Assembly: GCF_041740695.1 (NCBI RefSeq)
Contig: NZ_JBGSLK010000007.1
Coordinates: 17,013 to 81,012 of the forward strand
DNA length: 64,000 bases
Source of the DNA: Haliscomenobacter sp041740695
Lineage (GTDB): Bacteria > Bacteroidota > Bacteroidia > Chitinophagales > Saprospiraceae
Direction of reading: 5' to 3'
Shown piece by piece: positions 33,269 to 43,180 of this stretch. A model generated the notes under the pieces. That model worked only from the letters and a program-made list of their open reading frames with translations, ran no database searches and had not been told where the DNA came from. The translations under genes and the position numbers were made by a program. The number at the start of each line of letters is the position of its first letter. Position 1 is the stretch's first letter.

Positions 33269-33578
33269 TCAAGGGCGATGCACTGCTTTGGCCAAATCTA
33301 AGGCTTCCTGGATGGCGGTAGTGTAAAACTCCGAATCGTTGGCCAGCCAAATGATGCTCAAATCGCGTTCGGGAAACATATCGGCTTCCCGGCTCGAAAT
33401 GTAAGGAATTAGTGCGTTTTATCGGTGTGAAATTTTCCAAATCTTTTGCCGTGAGATAGAAAATACTGTCCTCACCCACATTTCTGCTATCTGGAAGCCC
33501 AGATGAGTGGGTCAACAAGTGCCGAATGGTGATTTTTTCAACCATTTCGGGGTGTTCAAAATCGGGGAAGTATAATAC
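33269..33578 (-). pseudogene. Remnant of a beta-lactamase-family serine hydrolase
   Basis: Read on the minus strand, VLYFPDFEHPEMVEKITIRHL-LTHSSGLPD is the start-to-middle of a class C beta-lactamase-type serine hydrolase (ITIRHLLTHSSGL). Near 33395 the frame changes, and a second piece reads SSREADMFPERDLSIIWLAND and AIQEALDLAKAVHRP to a TGA at 33269, the C-terminal end of the same family. The N-terminal region with the catalytic SxxK and most of the middle are gone. The divergent FtsX-permease gene begins 74 bp beyond the remnant's N-terminal edge. Confidence 0.75.
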
Positions 33579-33651
33579 ATTCCCAAAAATTGTGCAACTT
33601 CCGTGGGGGCAAAGCTCGTCTCAGTTCATCCACAGTCAAAAGATTCTTGCC

Positions 33652-36087
33652 ATGTTACAAAATTATCTGACCATCGCCCTGCGCAACCTGCGCAAACACA
33701 AAACCTTCAGTTTTATCAACATCATGGGGCTGGCCATCGGGATAGCCGTATGTTTGCTAATCCTGTTGTGGGTGGTGGATGAACTGAGTTACGACCGCTG
33801 GAACGACAAATACGAGCGCATCTACCGCGTTGCTGGTGAGGTGAAATTTGGTGGCTTGCACAATACCTTTGCGGTAGCTCCGGCACCGATGGCAGCAGCT
33901 TTGGTCACCGATTTTCCAGAAGTAGAATCAGCGGTGCGTTTTCGGCAGCAAGGCTCTTTTTTGGTCAAAAGTAAAGTGCAAAACTTCAAGGAAGATCACG
34001 TTATTTTTGCCGATTCTACCTTGTTCAAAGTTTTTAGCCTGAAAATACTGCAAGGCAACCCAGACCTAGCCTTGAAAGCACCTCAAACGATAGTCATTAG
34101 CAAATCGATGGCCGAAAAATATTTTCCTTCCGAAAATCCGATCGGCAAAATCCTAACCCTCGACAACGACAAACGCTACAATGTAACGGGTGTATTTGCG
34201 GATATGCCAGTCAATAGTCATTTCAACGTAGATTTTTTCTGTTCGATGAGCACCCTGGAAGAATCTCGGGAGCAAATCTGGCTGAGTTTTAATTTCCAGA
34301 CCTATTATGTGTTGCGTAAAGACGCGGACCCTGCCGCATTTGAAGCAAAATTGTTTTCTCAGTTGCTCAAAAAATACATCGATCCTCAGCTGGCCCAGAT
34401 GATGGGAAAAAGTTATGCCGAGTTGGAAAAAGGAGGTACGCTGATCAAGTTTCACCTGCAACCCCTGGGCGACATCCACCTCAAGTCGGACATGGATGTA
34501 GAACTGGCTGCCAACGGCAACATCCAGTACGTCTGGATCTTCGGCCTAGCAGCTTTGTTTGTGCTGCTGATCGCTGTGGTCAATTTTATGAACCTCTCCA
34601 CCGCCCGTTCCACTTTGCGCGCACGGGAAGTCGGTGTACGCAAGGTAGTTGGCTCGCAGCGCTCTGCTTTGATTGGGCAATTTTTGAGTGAATCCATGGT
34701 TTTGACCTTTTTTGCCCTGTTTTTGGCGCTGTTGTTGAGTTGGGTAGCATTGCCATTTTTTGGGCAGATTGCGGGCAAAAAATTACTTTTCCCCTGGGGC
34801 AGTCCTTTGTTTTGGCTTTCCGTATTGGGTGGGGGTGTTTTTGTAGGTTTGCTGGCAGGGTCTTATCCTGCGCTATTCCTGTCCGGTTTCCAGCCCATCA
34901 GTGTATTGAAAGGTCGTTTTTTTGATTCTGGTAAAGGCCGCAATTTGCGCTCCGGTTTGATTGTATTTCAGTTTTTAATCGCCATTTTTTTAATCTCTGC
35001 TTCCTTCGTCATCCGTGGCCAATTGGGTTTTATCCAAAACAAAAAGCTGGGCTTCAGCCGGGATCAGGTTTTGGTGGTCAACGATGCCTATGCACTGGAT
35101 CAAAATCTGGATGCTTTTAAGAAGAACCTCAAAAACTTACCCTTTGTACAAAATGCCACCGTGAGTGGTTTTTTGCCCATCGAGTCCAATCGTTCGAATG
35201 GTTCGGTTTGTTCTACCCCCAGTTTGCGGGAAGAGACCTGTCAAATCATTCAACAGTGGGAAGTGGACGAAGATTATGTGCCCACCCTAGGGATGGAAAT
35301 CACCAAGGTGCGCAACTTTTCTGCGCAGATGCCCGGCGATTCCGGCAATGTAATCCTCAATGAAAAGGCGGCAAAAGGATTTTTTGGCCAGGAAGACCCG
35401 CTCGGGAAAATCCTTTATTTCCATGGCGACATGAACGCAGAAGGCAAACTCGAGCAAAAAGTCTACACAGTGATTGGTGTAGTAAAAGACTTTCACTTTG
35501 AATCCTTGCGGCAAAACATCGAGACCCTTTGTTTAAAACTGGAGCGTAGTGCTGGCAACATCTCGATTAAATTGTCGAATACCGATTTGCCCGCAGCGCT
35601 GAGCCGCATTGAACAAGAATGGAAAAAAGTGGCTGCTGGCGCACCATTTTCCTGGCAGTTCATGGACGAACGTTTTGACGAGATGTACCGTGCCGAACTC
35701 CGCATTGGCCGCATCTTTAATATTTTCACCATCTTGAGTTTGTTGGTAGCCTGTCTGGGTTTGTTGGGGCTTGCGGCCTTTACTGCTGAGCGGCGCACCA
35801 AAGAAATTGGCATCCGCAAGGTATTGGGTGCCAGTACCCAAAGTATCATTGGTTTGTTGTCCAAAGAAATTGTCCGTTTGATCCTGGTTGCAGCAGCCAT
35901 CGCCATCCCGATTGCCTGGTGGAGCGCGGCACAATGGTTGCACAATTTCGCATATCGCATTCCGGTGCCCTGGTGGGGATTTTTGTTGTCGGGCGGATTA
36001 GCCGTTTTGGTGGCATTGGTTACGGTGACCTTACAAAGCATGCGGAGTGCGCGGATGGAGCCGGTGAAATCGTTGCGGTCGGAGTGA
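33652..36087 (+). CDS. FtsX/MacB-type ABC transporter permease
   Basis: The 811-residue protein carries two FtsX-like membrane units (about 285-400 and 690-805), each of three helices, an N-terminal helix, and two MacB-type periplasmic domains in between. The FtsX segments are STARSTLRAREVGVRKVVGS and TAERRTKEIGIRKVLGAS. Such permeases use a separate ATPase and move lipoproteins, peptides or signals by mechanotransmission rather than by a channel. No ATPase gene is adjacent. The ATG at 33652 starts with MLQNYLTIALRNLRKHK, the usual family opening; the longer frame to 33526 runs through the pseudogene. Confidence 0.9.
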   Translation: MLQNYLTIALRNLRKHKTFSFINIMGLAIGIAVCLLILLWVVDELSYDRWNDKYERIYRVAGEVKFGGLHNTFAVAPAPMAAALVTDFPEVESAVRFRQQGSFLVKSKVQNFKEDHVIFADSTLFKVFSLKILQGNPDLALKAPQTIVISKSMAEKYFPSENPIGKILTLDNDKRYNVTGVFADMPVNSHFNVDFFCSMSTLEESREQIWLSFNFQTYYVLRKDADPAAFEAKLFSQLLKKYIDPQLAQMMGKSYAELEKGGTLIKFHLQPLGDIHLKSDMDVELAANGNIQYVWIFGLAALFVLLIAVVNFMNLSTARSTLRAREVGVRKVVGSQRSALIGQFLSESMVLTFFALFLALLLSWVALPFFGQIAGKKLLFPWGSPLFWLSVLGGGVFVGLLAGSYPALFLSGFQPISVLKGRFFDSGKGRNLRSGLIVFQFLIAIFLISASFVIRGQLGFIQNKKLGFSRDQVLVVNDAYALDQNLDAFKKNLKNLPFVQNATVSGFLPIESNRSNGSVCSTPSLREETCQIIQQWEVDEDYVPTLGMEITKVRNFSAQMPGDSGNVILNEKAAKGFFGQEDPLGKILYFHGDMNAEGKLEQKVYTVIGVVKDFHFESLRQNIETLCLKLERSAGNISIKLSNTDLPAALSRIEQEWKKVAAGAPFSWQFMDERFDEMYRAELRIGRIFNIFTILSLLVACLGLLGLAAFTAERRTKEIGIRKVLGASTQSIIGLLSKEIVRLILVAAAIAIPIAWWSAAQWLHNFAYRIPVPWWGFLLSGGLAVLVALVTVTLQSMRSARMEPVKSLRSE

Positions 36088-36106
36088 AGCGCTGAAGCTT
36101 AAAACA

Positions 36107-36148
36107 TCAAAAGGGGTGTGCACACAAATGTTGGCATACCCCTTTTGA
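36107..36148. terminator. Hairpin terminator between convergent genes
   Basis: Stem tcaaaaggggtgtgc / gcatacccctttt-ga with one mismatch lies between the FtsX-permease stop and the PorW stop. A run of T in one arm and A in the other makes it suitable for both directions. Confidence 0.7.
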
Positions 36149-36168
36149 CGTAATAGAAGCTATTCTTC

Positions 36169-39100
36169 CTATTTCAAATAATTCGCCTCAAAAAACTCCG
36201 AGTATCCATCCAGCGTCTTATCCCGCAGCACCGAGCGATAATTGTCCATACTAATGGGCAACAACTGGTAATTCACACTCGCGTCCATAAACTGGGCACG
36301 GTTTTTCATCACCCCGTCGTAGTATTTCATGGCTGCGCCCTTGTTTTCGAAGCGACGCAGGATCACCAGTAGTTTGCGGGTTTTTTCATCATCGCCTACA
36401 GCAAGGTTGGTGATGGTTATTTTGTCCAGTTTATGGAAATTCCGGTTGTAGTCCGAAATTTTATTTTTGGCATTGTCCAGGTTTGCACTGTTGTCGAGCG
36501 CTACGAGGATGAAGTGGATGGCATTTTCGTCGGGGCGGAAACGTACGGTTTCCTCGTCGGATCGCTCTTGGTCACCGGGCAATTGTGCCCCAGCACCACC
36601 CAGGAGACGCAGGATTTCCTTGGCGCGTTTTTGCTCATCCGAAGTGGGGTAGCGGGCGATTACCTCGTTCAAGGCGCTTTTGTAGGCGTCGGGGCCTTGT
36701 AGGTTGCCCGTACAGAGTGCAGCCAACAGCGCAAAACGGGAAGCTAGTTTGTTTTCGGCACCAAAGCGTACTTTGGAATCCATACACATCTTGAAGGCAT
36801 CCTGATAGTTGCCTTTTTTGAAGGCGGCATAAGCCTCATCGTAATAAACATTCACCTTGCGCTCCTCGTTGAGGAACTCAGCGGCATAGTTGGGGTCTTG
36901 TAGGATGCGGGCAAAGGTTGAAGTGGGGTAACCACCCACAATTTTATCGTAATAAGCTTGAGCCTGGTCGGCGTGGTTGAGTTTGCGGTGGGCCAGGTAC
37001 AGGTAGTACCAGGAATTGAGCTCAAAGTTGTGGCGGCCAAAACGGGTATTCAACCCCTCCAGGGTTTTGACCGTTTTTTCAAAATTCTCCAGCTTGTCGT
37101 AGTACAACACACCCAGTTTGTACATCGCATCAATCACTTTGACTTCGGCGCTGCGGCGTTCTGCATCGGTGCGGGGCACTGGGCCCAGGAATTTTGTTAC
37201 TTCATCGGGATCTTCACCTGGGTCGCCGGCGGCGGCGGCGGCGGCGGCTGGGTTGTTGGCATTGACGGGATCATCCTCTACGATCTCATTGCTACCACCG
37301 CGTTTTTCGGCGCGGCGCCAGTTGTCTTCCAACACGCGTTCCCCCCAGGTGCGCTGGAATTCACGTTTGCCCTGTTTTACTTCTTTTTCTTCGTAAGCCC
37401 AATAGATTGCTGCCGATGGTTGCCCATTGGTAGCCAGCAATGGGCGGGGGCTACCGAGTGCCGGATTATTGGAAGCTATAGGCGCTTTGGAGTTTCCCAG
37501 ATCACGTATGCGCTGTTCGTCCTGGTCCTTTTTCATTTTGGCAGCCCGCTTTTTGAGCTCGGCGTCCGAAAGTTTGCTCAGGGTCAATAAACTGTCCTGG
37601 AGTTGGATGGTACTGAGGTTTTTGGCAATGTCCACCAGGTTGTCGCGGAGGATTGTCGCAGATTTAAGCCGATCATCCTTTTTATCCATAACCGTCAGGG
37701 TACTATCGAGGTAGTTTTTGGTTTGGATGAATTTTTCTTCATCAAAATACAACTGAGCCAGGGTGTAGTACGACTCGGTGACCTGTGCCGGGTTGTTGCC
37801 AGCACTGCGTACGGATAGCGTCAGGTATTCAATAGCTTTGGGCTTATTGTTGTTTTTGAGCGCCACATTCGATAATGCGTAATAAATGCGGTCGCGGTAT
37901 TCCTGGTTTTTAGCATCTTTAAGCATGCGCTCCAACAGGGCGGTAGCCGATTCTGCCGAACCTTTGCCACTGAGCCAGGAGTTTTGTGCCATGTTCAAGC
38001 GGGCATTGAACTGCATTTCGTAATTCACCGAAGAACTGGCTACTTTTTCAAAACCAGTATACGCTTCGTTCCAGCGCCCGGCGCGTTGGTGCAATTGCGC
38101 CAGAATGAAGTTGTAACGAGCCTTACTTTTGGAGTCTTCGGCACGCTCAATCGCTTCTTCCAGTGGTTTTACCGCCTCTTCGTGCTGTTTCTTTTTGATG
38201 TAAAAATGCGCTAGGAGAGGGGCCAGTTGAGCCCGCACCACATTAGGGGTATTTGGGTCACTTTCCAGTTGGGTTAGGGTGCGGAAAGCCAGGTCTTCAT
38301 TCTCCCGTTCGATGAGGGTGCGCGCCAGCCAAAGTACACCTTCAAAATAGGCTGGTTTCTTCTTGAGGTAGTCTTTTTCCCGTTGGGCTTCTGCCGCTTC
38401 TTTGCGGGCTTTTTCCTTTTGGATTTGTTCGGGCGTCTTGGTCGAGCTTGCTGTGCTGCTGCTGGTTTTAGTCCGATTCAGGATTTCGGGTTTCGCCGGT
38501 AGTGGTTTGCCTTGTTTGCGGGCTCTAGCCACATCAGCGTTGTATTTTTTACGGGCTTTGGCTATGTCTTTGGTCAGTTTTTCTTTGTCCTTCTTGGCTT
38601 TTTCCCGTACTTTTTCTCTTTCCTTCGCGGTGAGTACCTCACCGTCACTGTTTACCATTGGTGCACGGGTACTGCCACTGCGTACATTTTGCGCTACTGC
38701 TTTTTTTAGTTTTGCTCTTTCCGGGGAGTATTCTGCCGTAAGGTAACGCAGGGTTTGTTCAGCAGTTTCAAAGTCTTGTTTGAGGAAGTGGGCTTTGCCT
38801 GCCAGGAGGTAGCAATCGTCTACCCAGTCACTTTTGGGGTGCAGGGCGGCTACTTTGGTCACTTTTTTGACGGCTTCATCCAATTCTGGTGCCGCTGCCT
38901 TGGGGTTGTCGATGCCCATGTAGGGATAGACGGGCAAAATTTGGGTGTAATTGTCCTTGTATTGCTGCTCCATGCTGAGCATGGTGGTCGCCAGGATTTC
39001 TTCGGCATTGAAGTAGCCGTTGTAGTGAGCAGTGGTGTTGTGGTACACCTTTCCCAGGCCAGACAGCTCCTTACTGCTGCTTTTGACGGCGACACAACTC

Positions 39101-39204
39101 TCAATCATCAGGGCAAGCGCCACTACCGTCAGGGCGTAAACTAATCGTTTCAAGGCCGAATATTTTTTACAACGATGAATAAAATCGTTAAAATCAGTGC
39201 GCAT
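36169..39204 (-). CDS. PorW/SprE-type T9SS lipoprotein with TPR repeats
   Basis: The 1011-residue protein has a lipoprotein signal (VVALALMIESC, Cys about 38) followed by the PorW/SprE opening GKVYHNTTAHYNGYFNAEEIL, many TPR-like helical pairs, a long lysine/arginine-rich helix (about 185-260), and a late region with PDENAIHFILVALDN and KLLVILRRFENKGAAMKYYDG. SprE/PorW is needed for T9SS function and gliding in Bacteroidota, linking PorKN-type rings with the translocon. The ATG at 39204 places the lipobox properly; a longer start at 39279 is possible. A good promoter lies about 95 bp upstream. Confidence 0.88.
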   Translation of the reverse strand: MRTDFNDFIHRCKKYSALKRLVYALTVVALALMIESCVAVKSSSKELSGLGKVYHNTTAHYNGYFNAEEILATTMLSMEQQYKDNYTQILPVYPYMGIDNPKAAAPELDEAVKKVTKVAALHPKSDWVDDCYLLAGKAHFLKQDFETAEQTLRYLTAEYSPERAKLKKAVAQNVRSGSTRAPMVNSDGEVLTAKEREKVREKAKKDKEKLTKDIAKARKKYNADVARARKQGKPLPAKPEILNRTKTSSSTASSTKTPEQIQKEKARKEAAEAQREKDYLKKKPAYFEGVLWLARTLIERENEDLAFRTLTQLESDPNTPNVVRAQLAPLLAHFYIKKKQHEEAVKPLEEAIERAEDSKSKARYNFILAQLHQRAGRWNEAYTGFEKVASSSVNYEMQFNARLNMAQNSWLSGKGSAESATALLERMLKDAKNQEYRDRIYYALSNVALKNNNKPKAIEYLTLSVRSAGNNPAQVTESYYTLAQLYFDEEKFIQTKNYLDSTLTVMDKKDDRLKSATILRDNLVDIAKNLSTIQLQDSLLTLSKLSDAELKKRAAKMKKDQDEQRIRDLGNSKAPIASNNPALGSPRPLLATNGQPSAAIYWAYEEKEVKQGKREFQRTWGERVLEDNWRRAEKRGGSNEIVEDDPVNANNPAAAAAAAGDPGEDPDEVTKFLGPVPRTDAERRSAEVKVIDAMYKLGVLYYDKLENFEKTVKTLEGLNTRFGRHNFELNSWYYLYLAHRKLNHADQAQAYYDKIVGGYPTSTFARILQDPNYAAEFLNEERKVNVYYDEAYAAFKKGNYQDAFKMCMDSKVRFGAENKLASRFALLAALCTGNLQGPDAYKSALNEVIARYPTSDEQKRAKEILRLLGGAGAQLPGDQERSDEETVRFRPDENAIHFILVALDNSANLDNAKNKISDYNRNFHKLDKITITNLAVGDDEKTRKLLVILRRFENKGAAMKYYDGVMKNRAQFMDASVNYQLLPISMDNYRSVLRDKTLDGYSEFFEANYLK

Positions 39205-39296
39205 AGCTGGTTTACTAGGCAGTAAACCGTAAATTTGCCTCAGAGCCTGTCTAAACAAAAAAATTAAACAAGCTCTCACTTATAACTTGAAAGGCA

Positions 39297-39327
39297 CAAA
39301 TTTATTTTGGTTTTTAAGAAAAAACAA
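39297..39327 (-). promoter_or_regulatory. Promoter of the PorW/SprE gene (TTG-N20-TAAATTTG)
   Basis: Minus-strand TTG (39325-39327) and TAAATTTG (39297-39304) are 20 bp apart, giving a leader of about 85 nt. In that leader, 39242-39277 is an imperfect inverted repeat (agagcctgtctaa / ttaaacaagctct). Confidence 0.6.
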
Positions 39328-39350
39328 ACCCAGAATTCAAACTGACGATT

Positions 39351-40253
39351 ATGGCTTTGAAGTTTAATGCGGAGCGCTGGAAGAAGTGGAGGGAGAACAT
39401 CACCAAGCACTACCGCTTTGTGATCATGAATGAGGACACCTTTGAGGAGGTTGGATCTTATAAATTGACCCTGATGAATTTGTACGTATTCATCAGCACA
39501 TTGCTGGTGGTGCTCACCTGTTTGGTTTTTCTGCTGATTGCGTATACGCCCATTAAGGAGTACTTACCCGGTTTTCAGCCCGTCAGCAGCAATGACCGCC
39601 GGCTACTGGAACTCACCCGCGAAGTGAACCGCATGGGTCGGGAAATGCAAGCCCAGGAGGTATACATCAAAAACCTGCAACGCATGTTGACTGGCAACCC
39701 CTTGCGGGAAGAGGACGTGCCCAAAGCTACACCCGACAAAGCACCTACCAAAGACGGGGCCAAAAAAGTAGGCATGTCGCAAGTGGATGAAGAAATGCGG
39801 CGGGAAGTAGAGCTGGAAAGGGTAGGGCAGATTGCCAAACAAACCCGGTCAGTGGGTTTTGCACCTACTGAAAAACCCATCGAACAATTGTTTTTTGCGG
39901 CACCAGTCAATGGAGAAATCAGCGCGCATTTTGACCGACAAAAATCACATTACGGGGTGGATGTACTCGCACCCCGAAATGCGGCCATCAAAGCCGCCAT
40001 GGACGGCTATGTTTTTTTATCGGAATGGACCTTGGAAACAGGCAACACGGTAGGCATTCAGCACGACAATGGCATTCTTTCCTTTTACAAACACAATTCC
40101 TCGTTGCTTAAAAAAGTAGGCAATTTTGTTCGAGCTGGTGAAGCCATTGCGATCGTTGGGAACACTGGAGTACTGTCCAGCGGACCCCATTTGCACTTTG
40201 AATTGTGGCACAAGGGAAAACCCGTCGATCCCGTTGACTATGTAACTTTTTAG
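39351..40253 (+). CDS. M23 family (LytM-type) metallopeptidase
   Basis: The 300-residue protein has a cytoplasmic N-terminus, one transmembrane helix (about 43-66), a short coiled-coil stretch (residues 80-112) and a C-terminal LytM domain (about 185-298) with the zinc ligands HYGVD (HxxxD) and HLHFELW (HxH). It should cut peptidoglycan cross-links or activate another enzyme in the periplasm. Divergent to the PorW/SprE gene. Both zinc motifs are intact, so it is probably active. Confidence 0.9.
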   Translation: MALKFNAERWKKWRENITKHYRFVIMNEDTFEEVGSYKLTLMNLYVFISTLLVVLTCLVFLLIAYTPIKEYLPGFQPVSSNDRRLLELTREVNRMGREMQAQEVYIKNLQRMLTGNPLREEDVPKATPDKAPTKDGAKKVGMSQVDEEMRREVELERVGQIAKQTRSVGFAPTEKPIEQLFFAAPVNGEISAHFDRQKSHYGVDVLAPRNAAIKAAMDGYVFLSEWTLETGNTVGIQHDNGILSFYKHNSSLLKKVGNFVRAGEAIAIVGNTGVLSSGPHLHFELWHKGKPVDPVDYVTF

Positions 40254-40440
40254 GCCCTTCTGTGTTTACACTTCTCTTTTTGTGGCGTTTGCAATCGGTA
40301 GAACCACTTATTTTCCTTTTCATTTTTCTTAAAAAAACCGGATATTGCAGCGTTTTAGTACAAGTCCATCGCCAAAAATCACCAAATTACACTGTCTATC
40401 AATCCTTTATCCAAACAGTTAAAGACAATACAACATTTTC

Positions 40441-40872
40441 ATGGACCAGAATACTCAGCAGCTTAAGGCAGCTTATAATGAAAAAGGGGAATCGATCAGC
40501 CCGGTACTGCCCAATGAAGTGAAAAATTTCCTCATTGACATCGACGGAACGATTTGTGATGACATTCCCAACGAGGAACCCGAGCGGATGGTGACAGTGT
40601 TGCCTTACCCTGATGCCCTCAACATCCTGAACAAATGGTATGATGAAGGCCACGTGGTTACGTTTTTTACTTCACGTACGGAAGAACACCGCCAGGTAAC
40701 CGAAGAATGGCTGAATCGCAACGGGTTTAAATACCACGGCATTCTTTTTGGCAAACCTCGGGGTGGCAACTACCATTGGATTGACAACCACATCGTGAAA
40801 GCTACCCGCTTCAAGGGTAAATTTACCGATTTGGTAGTGGAAAAACACGAAATCGAAGTATTTAAGGATTAA
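40441..40872 (+). CDS. Small HAD-superfamily phosphatase-like protein
   Basis: The 143-residue protein has a HAD motif I FLIDIDGTICDD (Asp33, Asp35), motif II FFTSRTEEH and a late lysine/aspartate region (GKPRGGNYHWIDNH), so it is a minimal HAD phosphatase without a large cap. Relatives in Bacteroidota are often labelled phosphoheptose isomerase, which the sequence does not support. The substrate is unknown. A strong terminator follows. Confidence 0.75.
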   Translation: MDQNTQQLKAAYNEKGESISPVLPNEVKNFLIDIDGTICDDIPNEEPERMVTVLPYPDALNILNKWYDEGHVVTFFTSRTEEHRQVTEEWLNRNGFKYHGILFGKPRGGNYHWIDNHIVKATRFKGKFTDLVVEKHEIEVFKD

Positions 40873-41192
40873 TGGTCCTTTACAATAGGGGAGATAAAGG
40901 GAGGTAACCTGCTACAGTGTACAGGTTTCCTCCTTTTTTATTTCTGGAGAAAAAAAAAGCCGACGCAAAAATGTGCCGGCAAATAATTAATGTATGAAAC
41001 TTAGATTAGCCAAGAGAATAGACCCTCATTCCACCACACACTACCAATCATATTTCATCTTTGAGCGGCCTTCAAAAAAATCTTTGCAATTTATAGACAA
41101 TTTGCAGTACCATAACGAGGATTATTAGTTTGAGTTACATTTATTGGGGTAAAAAAAAGTCTGAAATCCAGATAAAAGCAGAAATCAATATG
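40873..41192. other. Intergenic region after the HAD gene
   Basis: Apart from the terminator at 40897-40940 and a small stem near 40961-40980 (gccgacgcaaaaatgtgccggc), nothing is recognised in these 320 bp before the stop of the convergent gene. Confidence 0.4.
40897..40940 (+). terminator. Intrinsic terminator of the HAD gene
   Basis: Stem gggaggtaacctg / caggtttcctcc with a 10-nt loop is followed by T6. Confidence 0.85.
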
Positions 41193-42752
41193 TTATGAGA
41201 CTAGCTCCAAACGCCGCTCATACCGTTCTTTTACTACCTGTGCCAGGGTCTTATGCTGAATTTTGCTTTCTACCCAGGATTCAATGTCGAGAAAGATGAA
41301 GGAGCGTTTTTCAAATTCATCTTGCTTGAGCTCTTGTAGCTTTTTGCGAAAATCCAAAAACAATTTAGCTGTATCGTCCGGTCTGGCATTGATCAGACGG
41401 CGGAAAAAACTGATACTGGCCTTCTGTAATTTGCTGGTGTCCTGCATTTTACTGATAAATCGGGCCGTATTGTTGACGACATAATCCAAAAAGTCCATGT
41501 TTTTGAGGTCGTAATGCGCCATGATGAACAAAAGGCTGGCATAAGCTTGCATGTCTTCCCGCAGGGCTTTACCCGGGTGGTTCAAAATTTGATTGAGGTA
41601 ATCAATGGCCTGAGCGGGTTTGCCCGCGCCCATCCACAACCAGGCAATTTTGAAGTAAAAAATCAGCAGTTTGTGTGCATCCAATTTATTGCCATATTTC
41701 CGGATACGGCGTAAGACGTGTTGCAGCGTAGCGCCAGTACCTTCCTGAAAACTTCCCTCCAAAAAATGACGATTGAAGCGCCCCTGGTGTACAAACAGAA
41801 AGGAAAGGATTTGGGAGTTGTAATTAAACTTGGGATAAACCTCTTTGCGGAATTTTTCAAAACGATCCAGGGTACGGATGAACACCGGATAATTCCGCAA
41901 ATAAAACGCAGTAACCAACAATTGGTGCATCCCGATCATGTACATGTCCATGTCCATTTCGATCATCTTGGGCTCGGAGGCGTACAGGTTTACCCACTTT
42001 TCGGCGTACTCCTCACATTTGTCGTATTCCTGCAACAGGTAGTGATACCAATAATAGGCGTGGTAGACATGGATTTTTTCAAAAAAGGTATGGGCTTCCT
42101 CCTCCTGCCTGGGGAGTTTAGTCCGAAAATGATCTTCAAGCTTTGCCCGCCCTTCTTGAGTTTTGATGTGCCCCTCGTTGATGAAAAGGCGTTGCAGGGC
42201 CAGTTTAAAGTTGGACAAAAGAGCAATCGACAAATTGGTATTGCTATGGGTTTCGGATTCGACTTGTAATTCATCCATCCTCTCGGTGGTACTGCGCGTA
42301 ATGTGGCGCGACTCGATCCTTTTTTCAAATTCTACAATTTCCAATTGCAGAATGTCGTGGTTGATTTTATTGGCCAGGGTTTTGGCTTTGGCCAGCAGTT
42401 TTAAGGATTGTAAATAGAGCCCCTTACCGTACAAGATAACCGCATAATCGATCCATTCCCGGATTTGGATTTCTTCGTGTTTGTGAATCTCCATCAAGCG
42501 CAGACAAGTCAGAATATGTTGGTACAAATGCCGCTTGAGGTTGGAGAGTTGGCTTTTATTCGAATCCTTGAGTTTGCGGATGATGGTTTCTTCGTCAAAG
42601 TCCTTTTGTTTTTCGAGCAAATCAAAAAGTTGCAAAAATTTAGCGTCACTTTCTCCTTGTATTCGCTTGGCATACAGGCGAAAATTGCGCTTTTCAGCCT
42701 TGGTTAGAGACTGAATCATTTCAAAAAGCTGATCTCCATGAGAGATGGGCAT
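41193..42752 (-). CDS. Large helical (TPR-like) protein of unknown function
   Basis: The 519-residue protein is almost wholly helical, with no signal peptide or membrane helix. It opens with GDQLFEMIQSLTKAEKRNFRLYA, rich in charged residues, and continues as a chain of helix pairs with TPR-like spacing (YLQSLKLLAKAKTLANKI, KPAQAIDYLNQILNHPGK). Proteins of this size and opening occur widely in Bacteroidota without known function. A cytoplasmic scaffold is the most that can be inferred. It stands alone between two gene-poor stretches. Confidence 0.7.
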   Translation of the reverse strand: MPISHGDQLFEMIQSLTKAEKRNFRLYAKRIQGESDAKFLQLFDLLEKQKDFDEETIIRKLKDSNKSQLSNLKRHLYQHILTCLRLMEIHKHEEIQIREWIDYAVILYGKGLYLQSLKLLAKAKTLANKINHDILQLEIVEFEKRIESRHITRSTTERMDELQVESETHSNTNLSIALLSNFKLALQRLFINEGHIKTQEGRAKLEDHFRTKLPRQEEEAHTFFEKIHVYHAYYWYHYLLQEYDKCEEYAEKWVNLYASEPKMIEMDMDMYMIGMHQLLVTAFYLRNYPVFIRTLDRFEKFRKEVYPKFNYNSQILSFLFVHQGRFNRHFLEGSFQEGTGATLQHVLRRIRKYGNKLDAHKLLIFYFKIAWLWMGAGKPAQAIDYLNQILNHPGKALREDMQAYASLLFIMAHYDLKNMDFLDYVVNNTARFISKMQDTSKLQKASISFFRRLINARPDDTAKLFLDFRKKLQELKQDEFEKRSFIFLDIESWVESKIQHKTLAQVVKERYERRLELVS

Positions 42753-43009
42753 AACATTGATTTTTAAACAATAATGCTTTTTTTAACTGCGGTTTTTTCC
42801 GTTAAAGAGTTAACTATCAAATACTTGAAAACAGCAAAATCCGGCATCAATGTGGCAGGTTTCAGCAATCAAATTGCACTAACCTAGGTTGGTGATCACA
42901 ATTGGCGGCAAAAATGCCTATCCAGACATGAAAATACGACCTAATTTTGAATTGTTCAAACAGCAAAGAGGAAACAGCGTAGTAAGCAAAATTAATCCTC
43001 TTTACTCGT
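42753..43009. other. Gene-poor stretch with a -7-like box
   Basis: No gene of normal size is seen. A small inverted repeat (ttaactgcgg ... ccgttaaagagttaa) lies at about 42783-42810, and taattttg at 42942-42949 matches the -7 box without a TTG at -33. Confidence 0.35.
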
Positions 43010-43174
43010 TTGTTCACCGTTGGTAGTCAGGGGCAGGAACTGAGAGAAAAGGAGACCACGTCTACCCAAGCCCTAACCACCATAGTTGTTGCTGCCCTTT
43101 TTTGGGCGGCATTACTCGGTCTATTTGGTTTTCTTATTTGGATAGCAAATCTGGCAGAGTTGAAAAAGGACTGA
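43010..43174 (+). CDS. Possible small single-pass membrane protein (54 residues)
   Basis: An open frame from a TTG at 43010 encodes a short polar start, the helix ALTTIVVAALFWAALLGLFG-FLIWIA and the charged end NLAELKKD. A TGA stop is followed 7 bp later by a terminator-like hairpin. The clean hydrophobic helix with a charged end and the terminator support a real small gene; the lack of an ATG or GTG start argues against. No homologue is known to me. Confidence 0.35.
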   Translation: MFTVGSQGQELREKETTSTQALTTIVVAALFWAALLGLFGFLIWIANLAELKKD

Positions 43175-43180
43175 TAGTTT

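Noticed and set aside
42786..42812. Possible operator inverted repeat upstream of the helical-repeat gene
   Set aside because: The pairing is short and A/T-rich, with no regulator nearby to support it.
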